Numbered from the stretch's first letter, positions 50,599 through 59,411 are shown. The stretch is DNA of 64,000 nt from Polynucleobacter parvulilacunae (GCF_018881715.1 NZ_JACVPW010000003.1:104883-168882), one strand, 5' to 3'. Program-made: numbers and translations. Notes: generated from the sequence alone by a model not told the origin.

Positions 50599-51408
50599 AT
50601 GAAAAATACCGCCCGCGAAGACGTATTCTTCAATTGGATATACAAGAGAAGCAATGTCCAAATCTTGCTAGTGCTAATTCTCTTTTTTGTTAGCTTGCTT
50701 GATTTGATGCCTCGTATGTTGCAAAGCATCCCGTTCTTGGTGCCAACGCAAGATAGCACTAGATTGGGTTTGGCACTTTTTGGATCCATCATTACCTTGA
50801 GCGGCCTATTGATTGGTTTTTTACTGAATCAAGCACAAAGTAATTTTCGTGAAGTGCAAACTTTGGTTTCTCAAGAGGCAGGGCGTATTAATAATCTGGA
50901 TCGTCTACTTACTCGTTTTGGTGACCCATCCATAGCGCTGATTCGTGCCGAGTTATTTGAATACATGAACTCTATTGTCATTGACGAATGGCCGCTTTTG
51001 CAAAAAAACGAGGGCAGCACGAAGACCCATATGCTCTGGCGCGGAATATCTCGGAAGCTGATGTCAATTGAGCCCCATACCAACCGTCAGACGGCAATGT
51101 ATACCGACATTATTAAGAAATCAGAGGAAGTAGCTGAAAGTAGGGAAGCGCGTATTGAGCGTGCCAACATCCGGTTGCCCGGCTTATTTTGGGTGGTCAT
51201 TCTCATTTGTATGTTTTCACTGGTGGGGATTAATACTTTATTTGTGCCCTCGGATTCGTTTTTCTTGGGCTTGAAAATTTTGCCAGTGACGATGGGTGCA
51301 TTGATTTCTCTGCTGGTGATCACTGATCAACCATTCAAGGGGCAGAACTCTGTAAAGCCAGACGCCTTCTATAAAATTATCGAATCGATTAAAACTCGTA
51401 AAGAGTAA
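50599..51408 (+). CDS. DUF4239 (bestrophin-like) membrane protein
   Basis: A 269-residue protein with two N-terminal and two C-terminal membrane segments around a central helical soluble part containing F-R-E-V-Q-T-L-V-S-Q-E-A-G-R-I-N-N-L-D-R-L-L. This layout and the E-A-x-x-I-x-x-L motif match the bestrophin-like DUF4239 family as I recall it. The function is unknown. It begins 5 bases after the hydrolase gene and is followed closely by another unknown gene. Confidence 0.6.
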   Translation: MKNTAREDVFFNWIYKRSNVQILLVLILFFVSLLDLMPRMLQSIPFLVPTQDSTRLGLALFGSIITLSGLLIGFLLNQAQSNFREVQTLVSQEAGRINNLDRLLTRFGDPSIALIRAELFEYMNSIVIDEWPLLQKNEGSTKTHMLWRGISRKLMSIEPHTNRQTAMYTDIIKKSEEVAESREARIERANIRLPGLFWVVILICMFSLVGINTLFVPSDSFFLGLKILPVTMGALISLLVITDQPFKGQNSVKPDAFYKIIESIKTRKE

Positions 51409-51424
51409 TATTTTTTAAATTGCT

Positions 51425-51925
51425 ATGCACTTATTTTCTGAAAACCTTGCGGTAGAAATTTCTACCTATTACCGTAACTTGGCCCTGGGTCATGGTGCTG
51501 TGCCAAAGGTATTTACTTTGGTAAATGGCGAGGGCGATCAATACCTCTTTTTTGTTGATGATCTTCCTTTTGAGAAAGAGGACGAACAGAATCAATTTCT
51601 TGCTTACATCGTGCAGGCGCACGAAGCGGTTTGTTATGCCCGTGGCACTTTAGTCATCGTCGAAAAAAATCAGCAATATATTGAGTTTGCAGTAATTGAT
51701 CGAGATGATGCCCAAGCGATTGTCTGCTCGGCAGAGCTGACTAGAGATATGGACAATAAGCCGATTGGCTTAGGTGAATTTGAAAAGACTTTGGTAAAGA
51801 AGAGCTCTATTATTTTTGGAGGCCTCTTTGAGCCTATTCAATTATCTAATGACAAGATCGACGACTTTGAAAGCCTCTGGGCGGAGATGAAATCTAAAAT
51901 CTTGCACCGTTCAATGGGGCTGTAA
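51425..51925 (+). CDS. Uncharacterised cytoplasmic protein
   Basis: A 166-residue soluble, acidic protein with no signal peptide or membrane segment. Strands such as Q-Y-L-F-F-V-D-D-L-P-F and T-L-V-I-V-E-K-N-Q-Q-Y-I-E-F-A-V-I alternate with helices, giving a mixed alpha/beta pattern. I recognise no family. It is 16 bases after the DUF4239 gene on the same strand and overlaps the end of the convergent permease gene by 15 bases. Confidence 0.65.
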   Translation: MHLFSENLAVEISTYYRNLALGHGAVPKVFTLVNGEGDQYLFFVDDLPFEKEDEQNQFLAYIVQAHEAVCYARGTLVIVEKNQQYIEFAVIDRDDAQAIVCSAELTRDMDNKPIGLGEFEKTLVKKSSIIFGGLFEPIQLSNDKIDDFESLWAEMKSKILHRSMGL

Positions 51926-53281
51926 TTTATTTCTGAGAAATTTACGAGAGGTGGCCTCAACTGCAAAAGAGCCAACCAAGGCAATCATCAAAGCAATTGC
52001 ACTATTCGGCGCTGTCTCAATCACATTCAGAAACAAAGTAGTAAACAAGCTTAAGTTAATAACGATTGCCGTCCATAGGGGCCAAATCTTGGCACCTGTT
52101 TGATTTCGTACGCGAATATGTCCGTAAGTAATGGCAGCGTAGACCAATAAAAAGGCAAGGCTGGCCATTTTTCCAACCACCTCTAGTGGAAATGCTAATA
52201 CCAATCCAATTACCAAAAGGGTGGATATGGTTAAAGAGCGCAACCCTGTTTTTAAGACTGACTCACCAAGGGCTTTAGAGATTGAGTTCTTGTTGGCCAT
52301 GTCAGCAGCGATGTTTGATGCAGCAAAGATGGTGGCATTAAGGGCTGCGGCGCAAGCTAAGAGGGCAGATGCACCTATCACAACAAATCCTGTCTTTCCA
52401 GCTACGATTTGGGCGGCATCGGCCAATACATGGCCGTTATAGGCCGCCATTTGAGCGGGGGAGAGTAGAAGTATGGATGCGGTACTCACTAGAACATAAG
52501 CAATAGTTACCAAAATAAGTGCTGAAAACATCGCAAGCGGAAGCTCTTTCCGAGGCTCTTGCATGGCGTTAGAGGAGTTGGTGACTACGCCGAAACCTTG
52601 GTAATTGATATACAAGATACCAGTAGCAATGGCAATGCCATTAATCGACCAGCTTGATGGCTCAAATGCGCCAATATCAGCAACATGAATGCCGTCTACC
52701 GAAAAGAGCAAAAGAGCAATCGTCACAAAGCCAATTGCTAGTGCCTCTGCTTTACCAACAAAATTAGTGCCAAGCAATTTAATCCCGGCACAAAAAATAA
52801 CGATGCCAGCGCTAATAAACTTTACTTCTAAAGGTGATAAGTTGCCGCCAAACAAGGTATTAGCATATTCAGAAAAACCAGCGGCGTAAAGTGCGGCAGC
52901 AATAAGATAGGCTATGAATTGAAATATATTGAGGCCGCCAGAAACTACACCAGGCCCAAAACTCATCACGGTAAATGTAGCGGCACCTCCGCTGCTGGGG
53001 TAGGTGGCGCCTAATTTGGCATAGGAGTAGACGGAAAATGATGCGGCAATAGCGCCAAGCAAAAATGCAAGGGGAATGTGGGATCCAGCATGGGCGCTCG
53101 CTGTGCCTAGGAGGGAAAAAAGACCGGCGCCCATCATTCCGCCAATACCCAGGGCAGTAGCAGAAAAAAGGCTAATATTTTTTCCTTTGGAGTTGGTGCT
53201 TTTTAGAAGAGCGGGTTTGGATGGGTTTATCAAGGGGCGCAGGTTTCTGTTTGTAGACTCTATATTAAGGCTTACGGTCAA
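51911..53281 (-). CDS. APC-family amino acid permease
   Basis: A 456-residue transporter with about 12 membrane helices. The first helix has the APC signature A-L-G-I-G-G-M-M-G-A-G-L-F-S-L-L-G, and the following region has P-S-S-G-G-A-A. It is a secondary transporter of amino acids or amines; the substrate is not readable. The first 35 residues are polar and cytoplasmic. It is divergent from the amidohydrolase gene, with 104 bases between them for both promoters. Confidence 0.9.
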   Translation of the reverse strand: MTVSLNIESTNRNLRPLINPSKPALLKSTNSKGKNISLFSATALGIGGMMGAGLFSLLGTASAHAGSHIPLAFLLGAIAASFSVYSYAKLGATYPSSGGAATFTVMSFGPGVVSGGLNIFQFIAYLIAAALYAAGFSEYANTLFGGNLSPLEVKFISAGIVIFCAGIKLLGTNFVGKAEALAIGFVTIALLLFSVDGIHVADIGAFEPSSWSINGIAIATGILYINYQGFGVVTNSSNAMQEPRKELPLAMFSALILVTIAYVLVSTASILLLSPAQMAAYNGHVLADAAQIVAGKTGFVVIGASALLACAAALNATIFAASNIAADMANKNSISKALGESVLKTGLRSLTISTLLVIGLVLAFPLEVVGKMASLAFLLVYAAITYGHIRVRNQTGAKIWPLWTAIVINLSLFTTLFLNVIETAPNSAIALMIALVGSFAVEATSRKFLRNKLQPH

Positions 53282-53385
53282 TTTAGGCCAACTTACCGCA
53301 AGATCATTTGGTGTTGCGGGCCCCCGCTAAGGGGTAACTTTGCGCTGTTAGAATCATCTAATACCAACTTTTCTGAAGGTTAAAA

Positions 53386-55089
53386 ATGCGCTATATCAAT
53401 CGAATCGCTCTCTCAGCAATGTGCCTAGTTGCACAATCAGTTATTGCTGGTGGAAATGCAGATACTATTTTTTATGGTGGCCCTATTCTTACGGTAAACC
53501 CAAAGAATGAGCAGGTTCAAGCATTGGCAGTGCAGAACGGAAAAATTGTTGCGGCAGGAAAAAAAGATGTTGTTACAAAAGAATGGCAATCTAGTTCAAC
53601 TAAGGTTGTAGATCTTCAGGGTCAAACCTTGATGCCAGGTTTTGTTGAGCCTCATGTACATATCATTGGTACAGCCATGACTGAAGTATTGGGCTTAAAC
53701 CTCTCCAATTTTAATTTGCCGTATGACACATTGGATACATTAAATGCAAAGATGAAAGCTGCGTTGAGTAGTGTTCCTCCAGGAGGTTGGCTTTTTGGTT
53801 TTGGTGTTGATCCATCGCGCACCGATCCATTTATGACTGAGTTGAACGCGGACGTTTTGGATAGGGTATCCACTACAGTGCCGATTTTTATCATTAATCA
53901 ATCAGGGCATATTGGTTACGTAAACCATAAGGCATTGGAATTGGCTGGTGTTACAGAAAGTACACCCAATCCTGGCGGCGGCGGAGTATATGTCAAAGAT
54001 GGAGCAGGAAAGTTGACTGGTGTGCTAATTGAGCCTCCAACTTATGCGCCGTTTATGGCAAAGATGCCTAAGCCACCTGTTGCAGACTTGGTAAATGCCA
54101 TTAAGAAAACTGTTAACAACATTGCATCTAGCGGTGTGACTACCTCTGCGGAGATTACTGTTGGTTTTGACTTAGGGCTAGATCAAGAGGTGAAGCTGTA
54201 CCAATCTTTATTTGCAAATGACGCTATGCCTATTCGGGTACGCGGTTACTTGTATGGTCCAGCGATCCCGGCTGGATATAGTGGCTTAAAGCCAAACGAA
54301 GGTAATGATCGTTTACGCTTTATTGGTGTCAAGTTTATTTCTGATGGGTCTACTCAAGGCTTAACTGCAGCTTTAAACGATCCATATATCTATCCAAAAA
54401 ATACTGATAACCGCGGTAATTTGGATTATCAGACTGAAGATCTGTATCAGCAAATGAAAACTTACTTTGATCAAGGTTGGCAATTGGCCGTGCATGCTAA
54501 TGGCGACCGCGCAATTGATCAAACCTTATCTAACTATGAGAGATTGTTAGCTGGCAACCCTAAGCCAAAAGAGCGTCGTCTTCGCATTGAGCACTTTACG
54601 GTGAACACTCCTGACGAAGTAAGTAGGGCGGCAAAAATTGGCGCTATCCCAGGATTTACTATTGGCCATGTTGACTATTGGGGGGAGGCTTTCCATAATC
54701 ATTTGATTGGGCCAGAGCGAGCTAATCGAATTGATCCATCGGCGAGCTTCCAAAAGCTTGGAGCACGCTATGCATATCACAGCGATTCCCCAGTTTCTAA
54801 CGTAGGTCCTCTCAATTACATCTCTGAAGGTGCGGGTCGTTTATGGCAAAAGCCTACGCGTCAGGTGCTTGGGCCTAATCAACGCGTCAGTGTGGATCAG
54901 GCTATTCGTGCAGTCACCATTAATCCGGCTTATGAAATGTTCTCTGATGACAAGATTGGCAGTCTGGAAGTGGGTAAGCAGGCTGATTTAGTTGTTCTGG
55001 AGAAGAATCCTCGCGCAACTGCCGTAGATGAAATCCGTAATATCAAAGTTAAAGAAACTTGGATTGATGGCAAGAAACAGACTTGGTGA
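53386..55089 (+). CDS. Exported amidohydrolase (YtcJ-like, Amidohydro_3)
   Basis: A 567-residue metal-dependent hydrolase with a signal peptide ending V-I-A-G-G. Metal ligands are seen in P-G-F-V-E-P-H-V-H (H-x-H), A-V-H-A-N-G-D-R-A-I, R-I-E-H-F and Y-H-S-D-S-P. The domain order (small beta domain, TIM barrel, C-terminal V-G-K-Q-A-D-L-V-V-L) matches the YtcJ group. The substrate is unknown, probably an N-acyl or cyclic amide in the periplasm. It is the last chromosomal gene before the mobile element. Confidence 0.9.
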   Translation: MRYINRIALSAMCLVAQSVIAGGNADTIFYGGPILTVNPKNEQVQALAVQNGKIVAAGKKDVVTKEWQSSSTKVVDLQGQTLMPGFVEPHVHIIGTAMTEVLGLNLSNFNLPYDTLDTLNAKMKAALSSVPPGGWLFGFGVDPSRTDPFMTELNADVLDRVSTTVPIFIINQSGHIGYVNHKALELAGVTESTPNPGGGGVYVKDGAGKLTGVLIEPPTYAPFMAKMPKPPVADLVNAIKKTVNNIASSGVTTSAEITVGFDLGLDQEVKLYQSLFANDAMPIRVRGYLYGPAIPAGYSGLKPNEGNDRLRFIGVKFISDGSTQGLTAALNDPYIYPKNTDNRGNLDYQTEDLYQQMKTYFDQGWQLAVHANGDRAIDQTLSNYERLLAGNPKPKERRLRIEHFTVNTPDEVSRAAKIGAIPGFTIGHVDYWGEAFHNHLIGPERANRIDPSASFQKLGARYAYHSDSPVSNVGPLNYISEGAGRLWQKPTRQVLGPNQRVSVDQAIRAVTINPAYEMFSDDKIGSLEVGKQADLVVLEKNPRATAVDEIRNIKVKETWIDGKKQTW

Positions 55090-55112
55090 TCAGAGTTTTA
55101 GCTAATTAAAGA

Positions 55113-55137
55113 ATAAGCCGCCTTTGGGCGGTTTTTC
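55113..55137 (+). terminator. Intrinsic terminator after the amidohydrolase gene
   Basis: CCGCC (55118-55122) pairs with GGCGG (55127-55131) around a TTTG loop, followed by TTTTTCTTT. Confidence 0.85.
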
Positions 55138-55165
55138 TTTGGGCGCTTAGAGTGCTTGCCTATTG

Positions 55166-55185
55166 TAAAAAGGGCTTTAGGCCCC
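55166..55185 (-). terminator. Orphan minus-strand terminator, probably of the displaced tRNA gene
   Basis: On the minus strand GGGC-CTAAA-GCCC is followed by TTTTT. No minus-strand gene precedes it in the window except the tRNA 3' end at 55209-55224, about 25 bases upstream on that strand. This is the expected place for a tRNA terminator. Confidence 0.65.
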
Positions 55186-55208
55186 ATATAGGTCTTTGTA
55201 GGTGTATT

Positions 55209-55224
55209 TGGTGCCCAGGAAGGG
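55209..55224 (-). repeat. Candidate left attachment site (attL): tRNA-Leu 3' end
   Basis: On the minus strand CCCTTCCTGGGCACCA reads as a T-stem 3' strand, an acceptor 3' strand CCTGGGC, discriminator A and CCA. A tRNA with GCCCAGG at its 5' end, as in tRNA-Leu, would pair with it. The sequence upstream (+ strand 55225 on) has no T-loop, so only the 3' 16-17 bases are present. A phage-type integrase begins 93 bases to the right. This fits a duplicated core left by integration into a tRNA gene. Confidence 0.5.
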
Positions 55225-55277
55225 TCCTTAACGGTTTACTTCCTGTCTTATGAATCAATAGTTTAGCAGTTGTTTTG

Positions 55278-55305
55278 TCTACAGATTTATGTAGTTTTAT
55301 GTAGA
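55278..55305. repeat. Direct and inverted repeats in front of the integrase gene
   Basis: TTTATGTAG occurs twice (55286-55294, 55296-55304), 10 bases apart. TCTACA (55278-55283) and TGTAGA (55300-55305) are inverted copies at the ends. One-helical-turn spacing suggests a protein-binding site for integrase, an excisionase or an autoregulator. Confidence 0.45.
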
Positions 55306-55316
55306 ACGAGGCTAAG

Positions 55317-56669
55317 ATGCTATTGATTAGTACAAGGAACATTCAAGTAAAGATGCGTTATTACACCAATAATAATGGCCAACATTATTTCCAGCGAGCC
55401 ATCCCCAAGGACTTACGCAGGTACTTCAAGGGTCAAAATTCTGTCCGCCATAAGCTACCATCCATTCATGCTCAGATGCTTGTTGAGATAGATCGGCTAG
55501 CTCGTCACTATGATCTTTATTTCAAATCTTTAAAGAATGGCAATGAAGGCACACCACGTGAGTTACAGAATCAGGCTTTAGCAATTCTTGATATTCATGG
55601 CGTCTTTCCTTTGGCTGCAATTACGCCAGCTAGAGTGCCGGCTGGTGAATATGCCTATCCACATCTAGACGAAATAGAGGACTATCTTCGGGACCGCGAA
55701 CAAGGTGGAGTCATGACAAAGTCCGATGAACTTGCAAAGGCTTGGTTGTCGAAGCCGCTGCCTATATTGCTTTCGCAGGCGCTTGAGATTTATTTTGAAA
55801 ATCATGTCAATGGCCAAAAAGAGAAGTTCCAAAAAGGCGTTATTAAGCGCTGGAAGCACGTATATGACGTTACTGGTGGGGATATACCACTGGATGATGT
55901 TACTAGGGATATGGGTAGGCGTTACGTCCGGCATCGCTTAAAAAGTGTCAAGACTGGCACCATTGAGCGCGAGCTTAAAACAATTCGTGCGGTAATCAAC
56001 AAGACAATCATTGAGCGATCGCTAAAGATAACCAATGTCTTTGAGCGATTAAGCATCCCCAATAAGGGAGGGGATAAGAAAGTCAGAGAAGACTTTGAGA
56101 TTTCAGAGCTAAGTTCAATACTAAAGGGTTGTGTGGCTAAAGGAGACGATATTCGCATTCTCATTTTGGTAGCCTGTTTAACTGGAGCAAGGCCTAGTGA
56201 GATTGCTGGATTGCGTCGTGAGGATGTCTACTTAAACGATCCAATACCCCATATCGACATTGTTGAGTACGCAAGCCGCACATTAAAAACAAAGTCTAGT
56301 CTTCGTAAAGTCCCCTTAATTCCCCTTGCTGCAAAATGGTTGGGTAAGTTACTAAACAGTCATCAAGACGAGGCTGTATTCACACGCTATTGTGATGGTT
56401 TTGAGGTATTTGGCGATAACGTTAGCGCGACAACTAGTAAATACATTAAAACGTATGCCAACAATAAATCCCTTTATTCGGGGCGCCATACAACCAAAAC
56501 CTTGTTGGACCAGGCAAATACTCCTGAGCATTTATCGGAGGCTATTGGCGGGTGGGGCAAAGCCTCTATTAGTCGAGGTTATGGCACGGGCCACTCTCTG
56601 AAGCAAAAGTATGATGCGCTGATTGAGGCGTTTAAACCCTTAGTAAACGAAGAAATAATTCTGTCTTAA
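55317..56669 (+). CDS. int: Tyrosine site-specific recombinase (phage-type integrase)
   Basis: A 450-residue integrase. The N-terminal part (M-R-Y-Y-T-N-N-N-G-Q-H-Y-F-Q-R-A-I-P from residue 13) resembles the arm-binding domain of DUF6538-type integrases. The catalytic domain has Arg292 in T-G-A-R-P-S-E-I-A-G-L, the R-H pair Arg390-His391 in S-G-R-H-T-T-K-T-L-L and the nucleophile Tyr422 in S-R-G-Y-G. The first His of the H-x-x-R box is a Tyr here. ATG 55317 has GAGG in front; ATG 55353 is an alternative. It reads into the element from the attL side. Confidence 0.93.
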   Translation: MLLISTRNIQVKMRYYTNNNGQHYFQRAIPKDLRRYFKGQNSVRHKLPSIHAQMLVEIDRLARHYDLYFKSLKNGNEGTPRELQNQALAILDIHGVFPLAAITPARVPAGEYAYPHLDEIEDYLRDREQGGVMTKSDELAKAWLSKPLPILLSQALEIYFENHVNGQKEKFQKGVIKRWKHVYDVTGGDIPLDDVTRDMGRRYVRHRLKSVKTGTIERELKTIRAVINKTIIERSLKITNVFERLSIPNKGGDKKVREDFEISELSSILKGCVAKGDDIRILILVACLTGARPSEIAGLRREDVYLNDPIPHIDIVEYASRTLKTKSSLRKVPLIPLAAKWLGKLLNSHQDEAVFTRYCDGFEVFGDNVSATTSKYIKTYANNKSLYSGRHTTKTLLDQANTPEHLSEAIGGWGKASISRGYGTGHSLKQKYDALIEAFKPLVNEEIILS

Positions 56670-57086
56670 TGGGGCGAATTCGTCTGTAAATGTGCACTAT
56701 TAGTTATAGCCAAAGAAATTGTTTGAAAAAGTGAATTATCTAGGGCGAAAATGGCTAAAAATTTGCATTATTATAAGTAGGGCAGGTAAATATGCGTCAA
56801 TAAACTGTTGATTTGCGTATTAGTAAGAGTGCAGGAATGAGGTTGGTAGGTTGGTCCAACGTTAAATAAGTCTCCAACTGTAAAAAGTCTAAAACGTCTG
56901 GGCCATGACGGCGCCCAAGTGCCTTGGTTTATGTTGCAAAACCAGCGGCCAAGCCCCTGAGGCGGCGGATGTATCGCCTCTTGTAGATATGTGATCGGCC
57001 TGCATCCGCAGGTGGGAGATCACCAAAAATCCGAAAGCAACCCTAACGGGCCGCAAGGCCACTTATTGTCTTTTGAAAGGGCGATT
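56670..57086 (+). other. Non-coding leader with several hairpins between integrase and primase
   Basis: No credible ORF in about 415 bases. 56670-56880 is AT-rich and holds an imperfect palindrome (56789-56821) and TTATAAG. 56899-57060 is GC-richer and can fold into many stems: TGGGC/GCCCA (56899-56903, 56913-56917); CCAAG/CTTGG (56915-56919, 56923-56927); TGGTTT/AAACCA (56925-56930, 56939-56944); GAGGCG/CGCCTC (56959-56964, 56975-56980). TGATC/GATCA (56992-56996, 57018-57022) encloses CCTGC/GCAGG (56999-57003, 57008-57012), and GGCC-GCAA-GGCC lies at 57049-57060. Several stems exclude each other. A regulatory RNA or attenuator is likely. Confidence 0.55.
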
Positions 57087-59405
57087 ATGGGTGTTTCCAT
57101 ATCTAACAAGGAATTTCTACAAGCAGTTTTCAATAACCCACCAGCCTCCCGTTGTGCTTGGGTAACTAGTTTTACAGCCAATCCAAATGAGGCGAAAAAG
57201 GTGTGGGGTGGAAGATTGACGCCATTACATGCATGCCGCGATTATGTAGACTCAAATGCGTACTTCAGCGTTTCTTTATTTGCCTCAGATGCCCCCAAGC
57301 GTCGCAAGGAAACAATGCAAGAGATGCATGTTGTTGTTTTGGATGATGCGAAAAGTATCTCAATACCACCAAGTTGGCGTTTAGAAACTTCTGACAATAA
57401 CTATCAAGTTGGCTTTATCTTAAGCGCCCCAATTACTGATGTCCAACTTGGAACAAGGCTATTGCAGGAGGTCAGCCGTAAAAGCTATGTCAACTCCAAT
57501 GATCAAAATGGCAATAATCCGGTTAGATACGTGCGGCTTCCAGTTGCAGTGAATACAAAGACCAGCCCGCCATTTATTCATCGTCTAGTAGAGTTCGCGC
57601 CCGAAAAGCGTTACGGCTTAGATGCGCTCATAGAGGCTTTGCACTTAGATGCTCACTATATTTATAGCGGGGCACCATCAGCGCGTGATCCATCAGTTTT
57701 TTCGGATCACTTCGCGGGATTCGGCCCAGTGGATTTGGGGGAAATGAAGCGCCAGATTGCGGAGGATGGTAGGTATCACGATCAGATGCTCAAAATTACC
57801 GCCAAGTTAGTTAGCGAAGGCATATCACCAGAGGATGTGAGGCTGCAATGTGAGCAGTTTATGCAATCAATACCCCTCGATCAAAGAAGATCAAATTGGT
57901 CAAACGATTTTGCCGATATTGGGCACATGGTATCTGGAGCGGTTGAGAAGGGCTTTGCTAATCGCCTACGTCTTGGGCATCAAATTGATCTTCAAACCGG
58001 TGAAATCATCGAGACTGGTGAGGGTCAGATGTATGGGGATATTTACAACGGCAAAGTGTTTGCGCAGATGTTCGCTGGTCGAATGTTGTATTGCCATGCC
58101 AGTAAAGAATGGTTGCGATGGAATGGTCAGGTCTGGCAATGGTGCCTATCAGGCGAGCAAGATGTATTGGCTAAGCAAGCATCCAATGAGCTTATTCGGC
58201 GTGCAGCGCAGGCATTTGCCAGTAATCCCAAGGGCGAAGAAAACAAGCAAATACAGGCTAGTGCAAAACAAACGCTAAATAATCAAAAACGAGCAGATAT
58301 GCTGCGTGCAGCCAGCACTGAACCGGGTATGTGGATTGGCAGCATGGCAGAGTTGGACGCTGATCCGATGCTTCTGGGCTGTAGCAATGGTGTTATCAAC
58401 CTAACCACCGGAACCTTGCTTACATCAGATCCAAAGATGCTTATTACGAAGCAGGTGAGGGCGGCTTATCAGCCAGAAGCTAAGGCAACGCTATGGGAAC
58501 GCTTTATCTGTGAATGCTTTCTAGGTGATGCTGAAACAATTCGCTACATCCAAAAGGCTCTTGGGTACTCCTTAACCGGTGATGTTGGCGAAGAAGTCAT
58601 GCACTTTTTCTACGGTGTTGGCAGCAATGGCAAGACGCTGCTTACTAATGTTATTTACAACATCCTCAGTGATTACGCAGCGATTGCTGATACCGACCTG
58701 TTGATGCGCAAAGATAAGACTAATGACAATACGCCAACTCCAGATATAGCGCGTCTACAAGGCAAGCGGTTTGTTATTGCCAATGAGGTAGAGGAGGGGC
58801 GCAGGTTGAACGACAAAAACCTAAAGACCTTAGCAAGTAAGCAAAACATGCATGCTCGTGAGCTCTATGGCAAGACGTTTGAGTTTGCTCCACAGCACAA
58901 GATTTTTGTCACAACCAACCACAAGCCCTATGTGTCAGATCAATCTGAGGGTGCGTGGCGACGTATTCGTATGGTTCCGTTCTTGAATCGAGTGTCTGGG
59001 GATCAGATTGACTTCGATTTAGAGGGCAAGCTGATGAAAGAGGCCTCAGGGATTTTGAACTGGCTAATTCGCGGTTGCTTAATGTGGCAAGAGGAGCGTC
59101 TAAATCCATCGTCAGCAATTGAGCGGTCCAGTAGTGAATATAGAAGGGAAAGTGACGTGTTTGGATTGTTTATTTCCGAATGCTGCAAAGAAGGCCCGGA
59201 GGAAAAAGTGGATCAACAAGCGCTCTTTAATCGCTGGCGATTATGGTGCATTGAGAATGGTCATCAAGTGGGCTCTAAACGCACTCTAACCATGCGCTTG
59301 GAGATAAGGGGTATGAGCTCCAAAGTCTATATCGGAAAAACAAGGGCCTATCAGGGAATTGGTCTGGATCTTAGCGCTGAGTTCCCGCAGTTAGCCGCAG
59401 CTTAG
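57087..59405 (+). CDS. RepB-like primase fused to a D5/P4-type helicase
   Basis: A 772-residue replication protein of the mobile element. The N-terminal half has V-V-V-L-D-D-A-K (Asp86-Asp87), T-S-D-N-N-Y-Q-V-G-F and R-Y-V-R-L-P-V-A-V-N-T-K, matching the RepB-like archaeo-eukaryotic primase pattern. The middle is the D5_N region. The C-terminal superfamily 3 helicase has Walker A G-V-G-S-N-G-K-T-L-L (about 510-519) and I-A-N-E-V-E-E-G-R-R. This fusion is typical of P4-like phage satellites and integrative plasmids. I chose ATG 57087 with GAAAGGG in front; an upstream frame from GTG 56991 runs through hairpin sequence. Confidence 0.88.
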   Translation: MGVSISNKEFLQAVFNNPPASRCAWVTSFTANPNEAKKVWGGRLTPLHACRDYVDSNAYFSVSLFASDAPKRRKETMQEMHVVVLDDAKSISIPPSWRLETSDNNYQVGFILSAPITDVQLGTRLLQEVSRKSYVNSNDQNGNNPVRYVRLPVAVNTKTSPPFIHRLVEFAPEKRYGLDALIEALHLDAHYIYSGAPSARDPSVFSDHFAGFGPVDLGEMKRQIAEDGRYHDQMLKITAKLVSEGISPEDVRLQCEQFMQSIPLDQRRSNWSNDFADIGHMVSGAVEKGFANRLRLGHQIDLQTGEIIETGEGQMYGDIYNGKVFAQMFAGRMLYCHASKEWLRWNGQVWQWCLSGEQDVLAKQASNELIRRAAQAFASNPKGEENKQIQASAKQTLNNQKRADMLRAASTEPGMWIGSMAELDADPMLLGCSNGVINLTTGTLLTSDPKMLITKQVRAAYQPEAKATLWERFICECFLGDAETIRYIQKALGYSLTGDVGEEVMHFFYGVGSNGKTLLTNVIYNILSDYAAIADTDLLMRKDKTNDNTPTPDIARLQGKRFVIANEVEEGRRLNDKNLKTLASKQNMHARELYGKTFEFAPQHKIFVTTNHKPYVSDQSEGAWRRIRMVPFLNRVSGDQIDFDLEGKLMKEASGILNWLIRGCLMWQEERLNPSSAIERSSSEYRRESDVFGLFISECCKEGPEEKVDQQALFNRWRLWCIENGHQVGSKRTLTMRLEIRGMSSKVYIGKTRAYQGIGLDLSAEFPQLAAA

Positions 59406-59411
59406 CCACAG

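Noticed and set aside
55209..55300. Complete tRNA gene at the left junction
   Set aside because: Only the 3' 16-17 bases with CCA are present; no T-loop, anticodon or D-arm sequence follows.
56991..57086. GTG-started N-terminal extension of the primase
   Set aside because: The extension reads through the stem-loop region and has no ribosome site, while ATG 57087 has GAAAGGG in front.
57850..58278. 142-codon plus-strand ORF inside the primase gene in another frame
   Set aside because: It lies wholly within the primase-helicase coding region, whose motifs are intact in the main frame.
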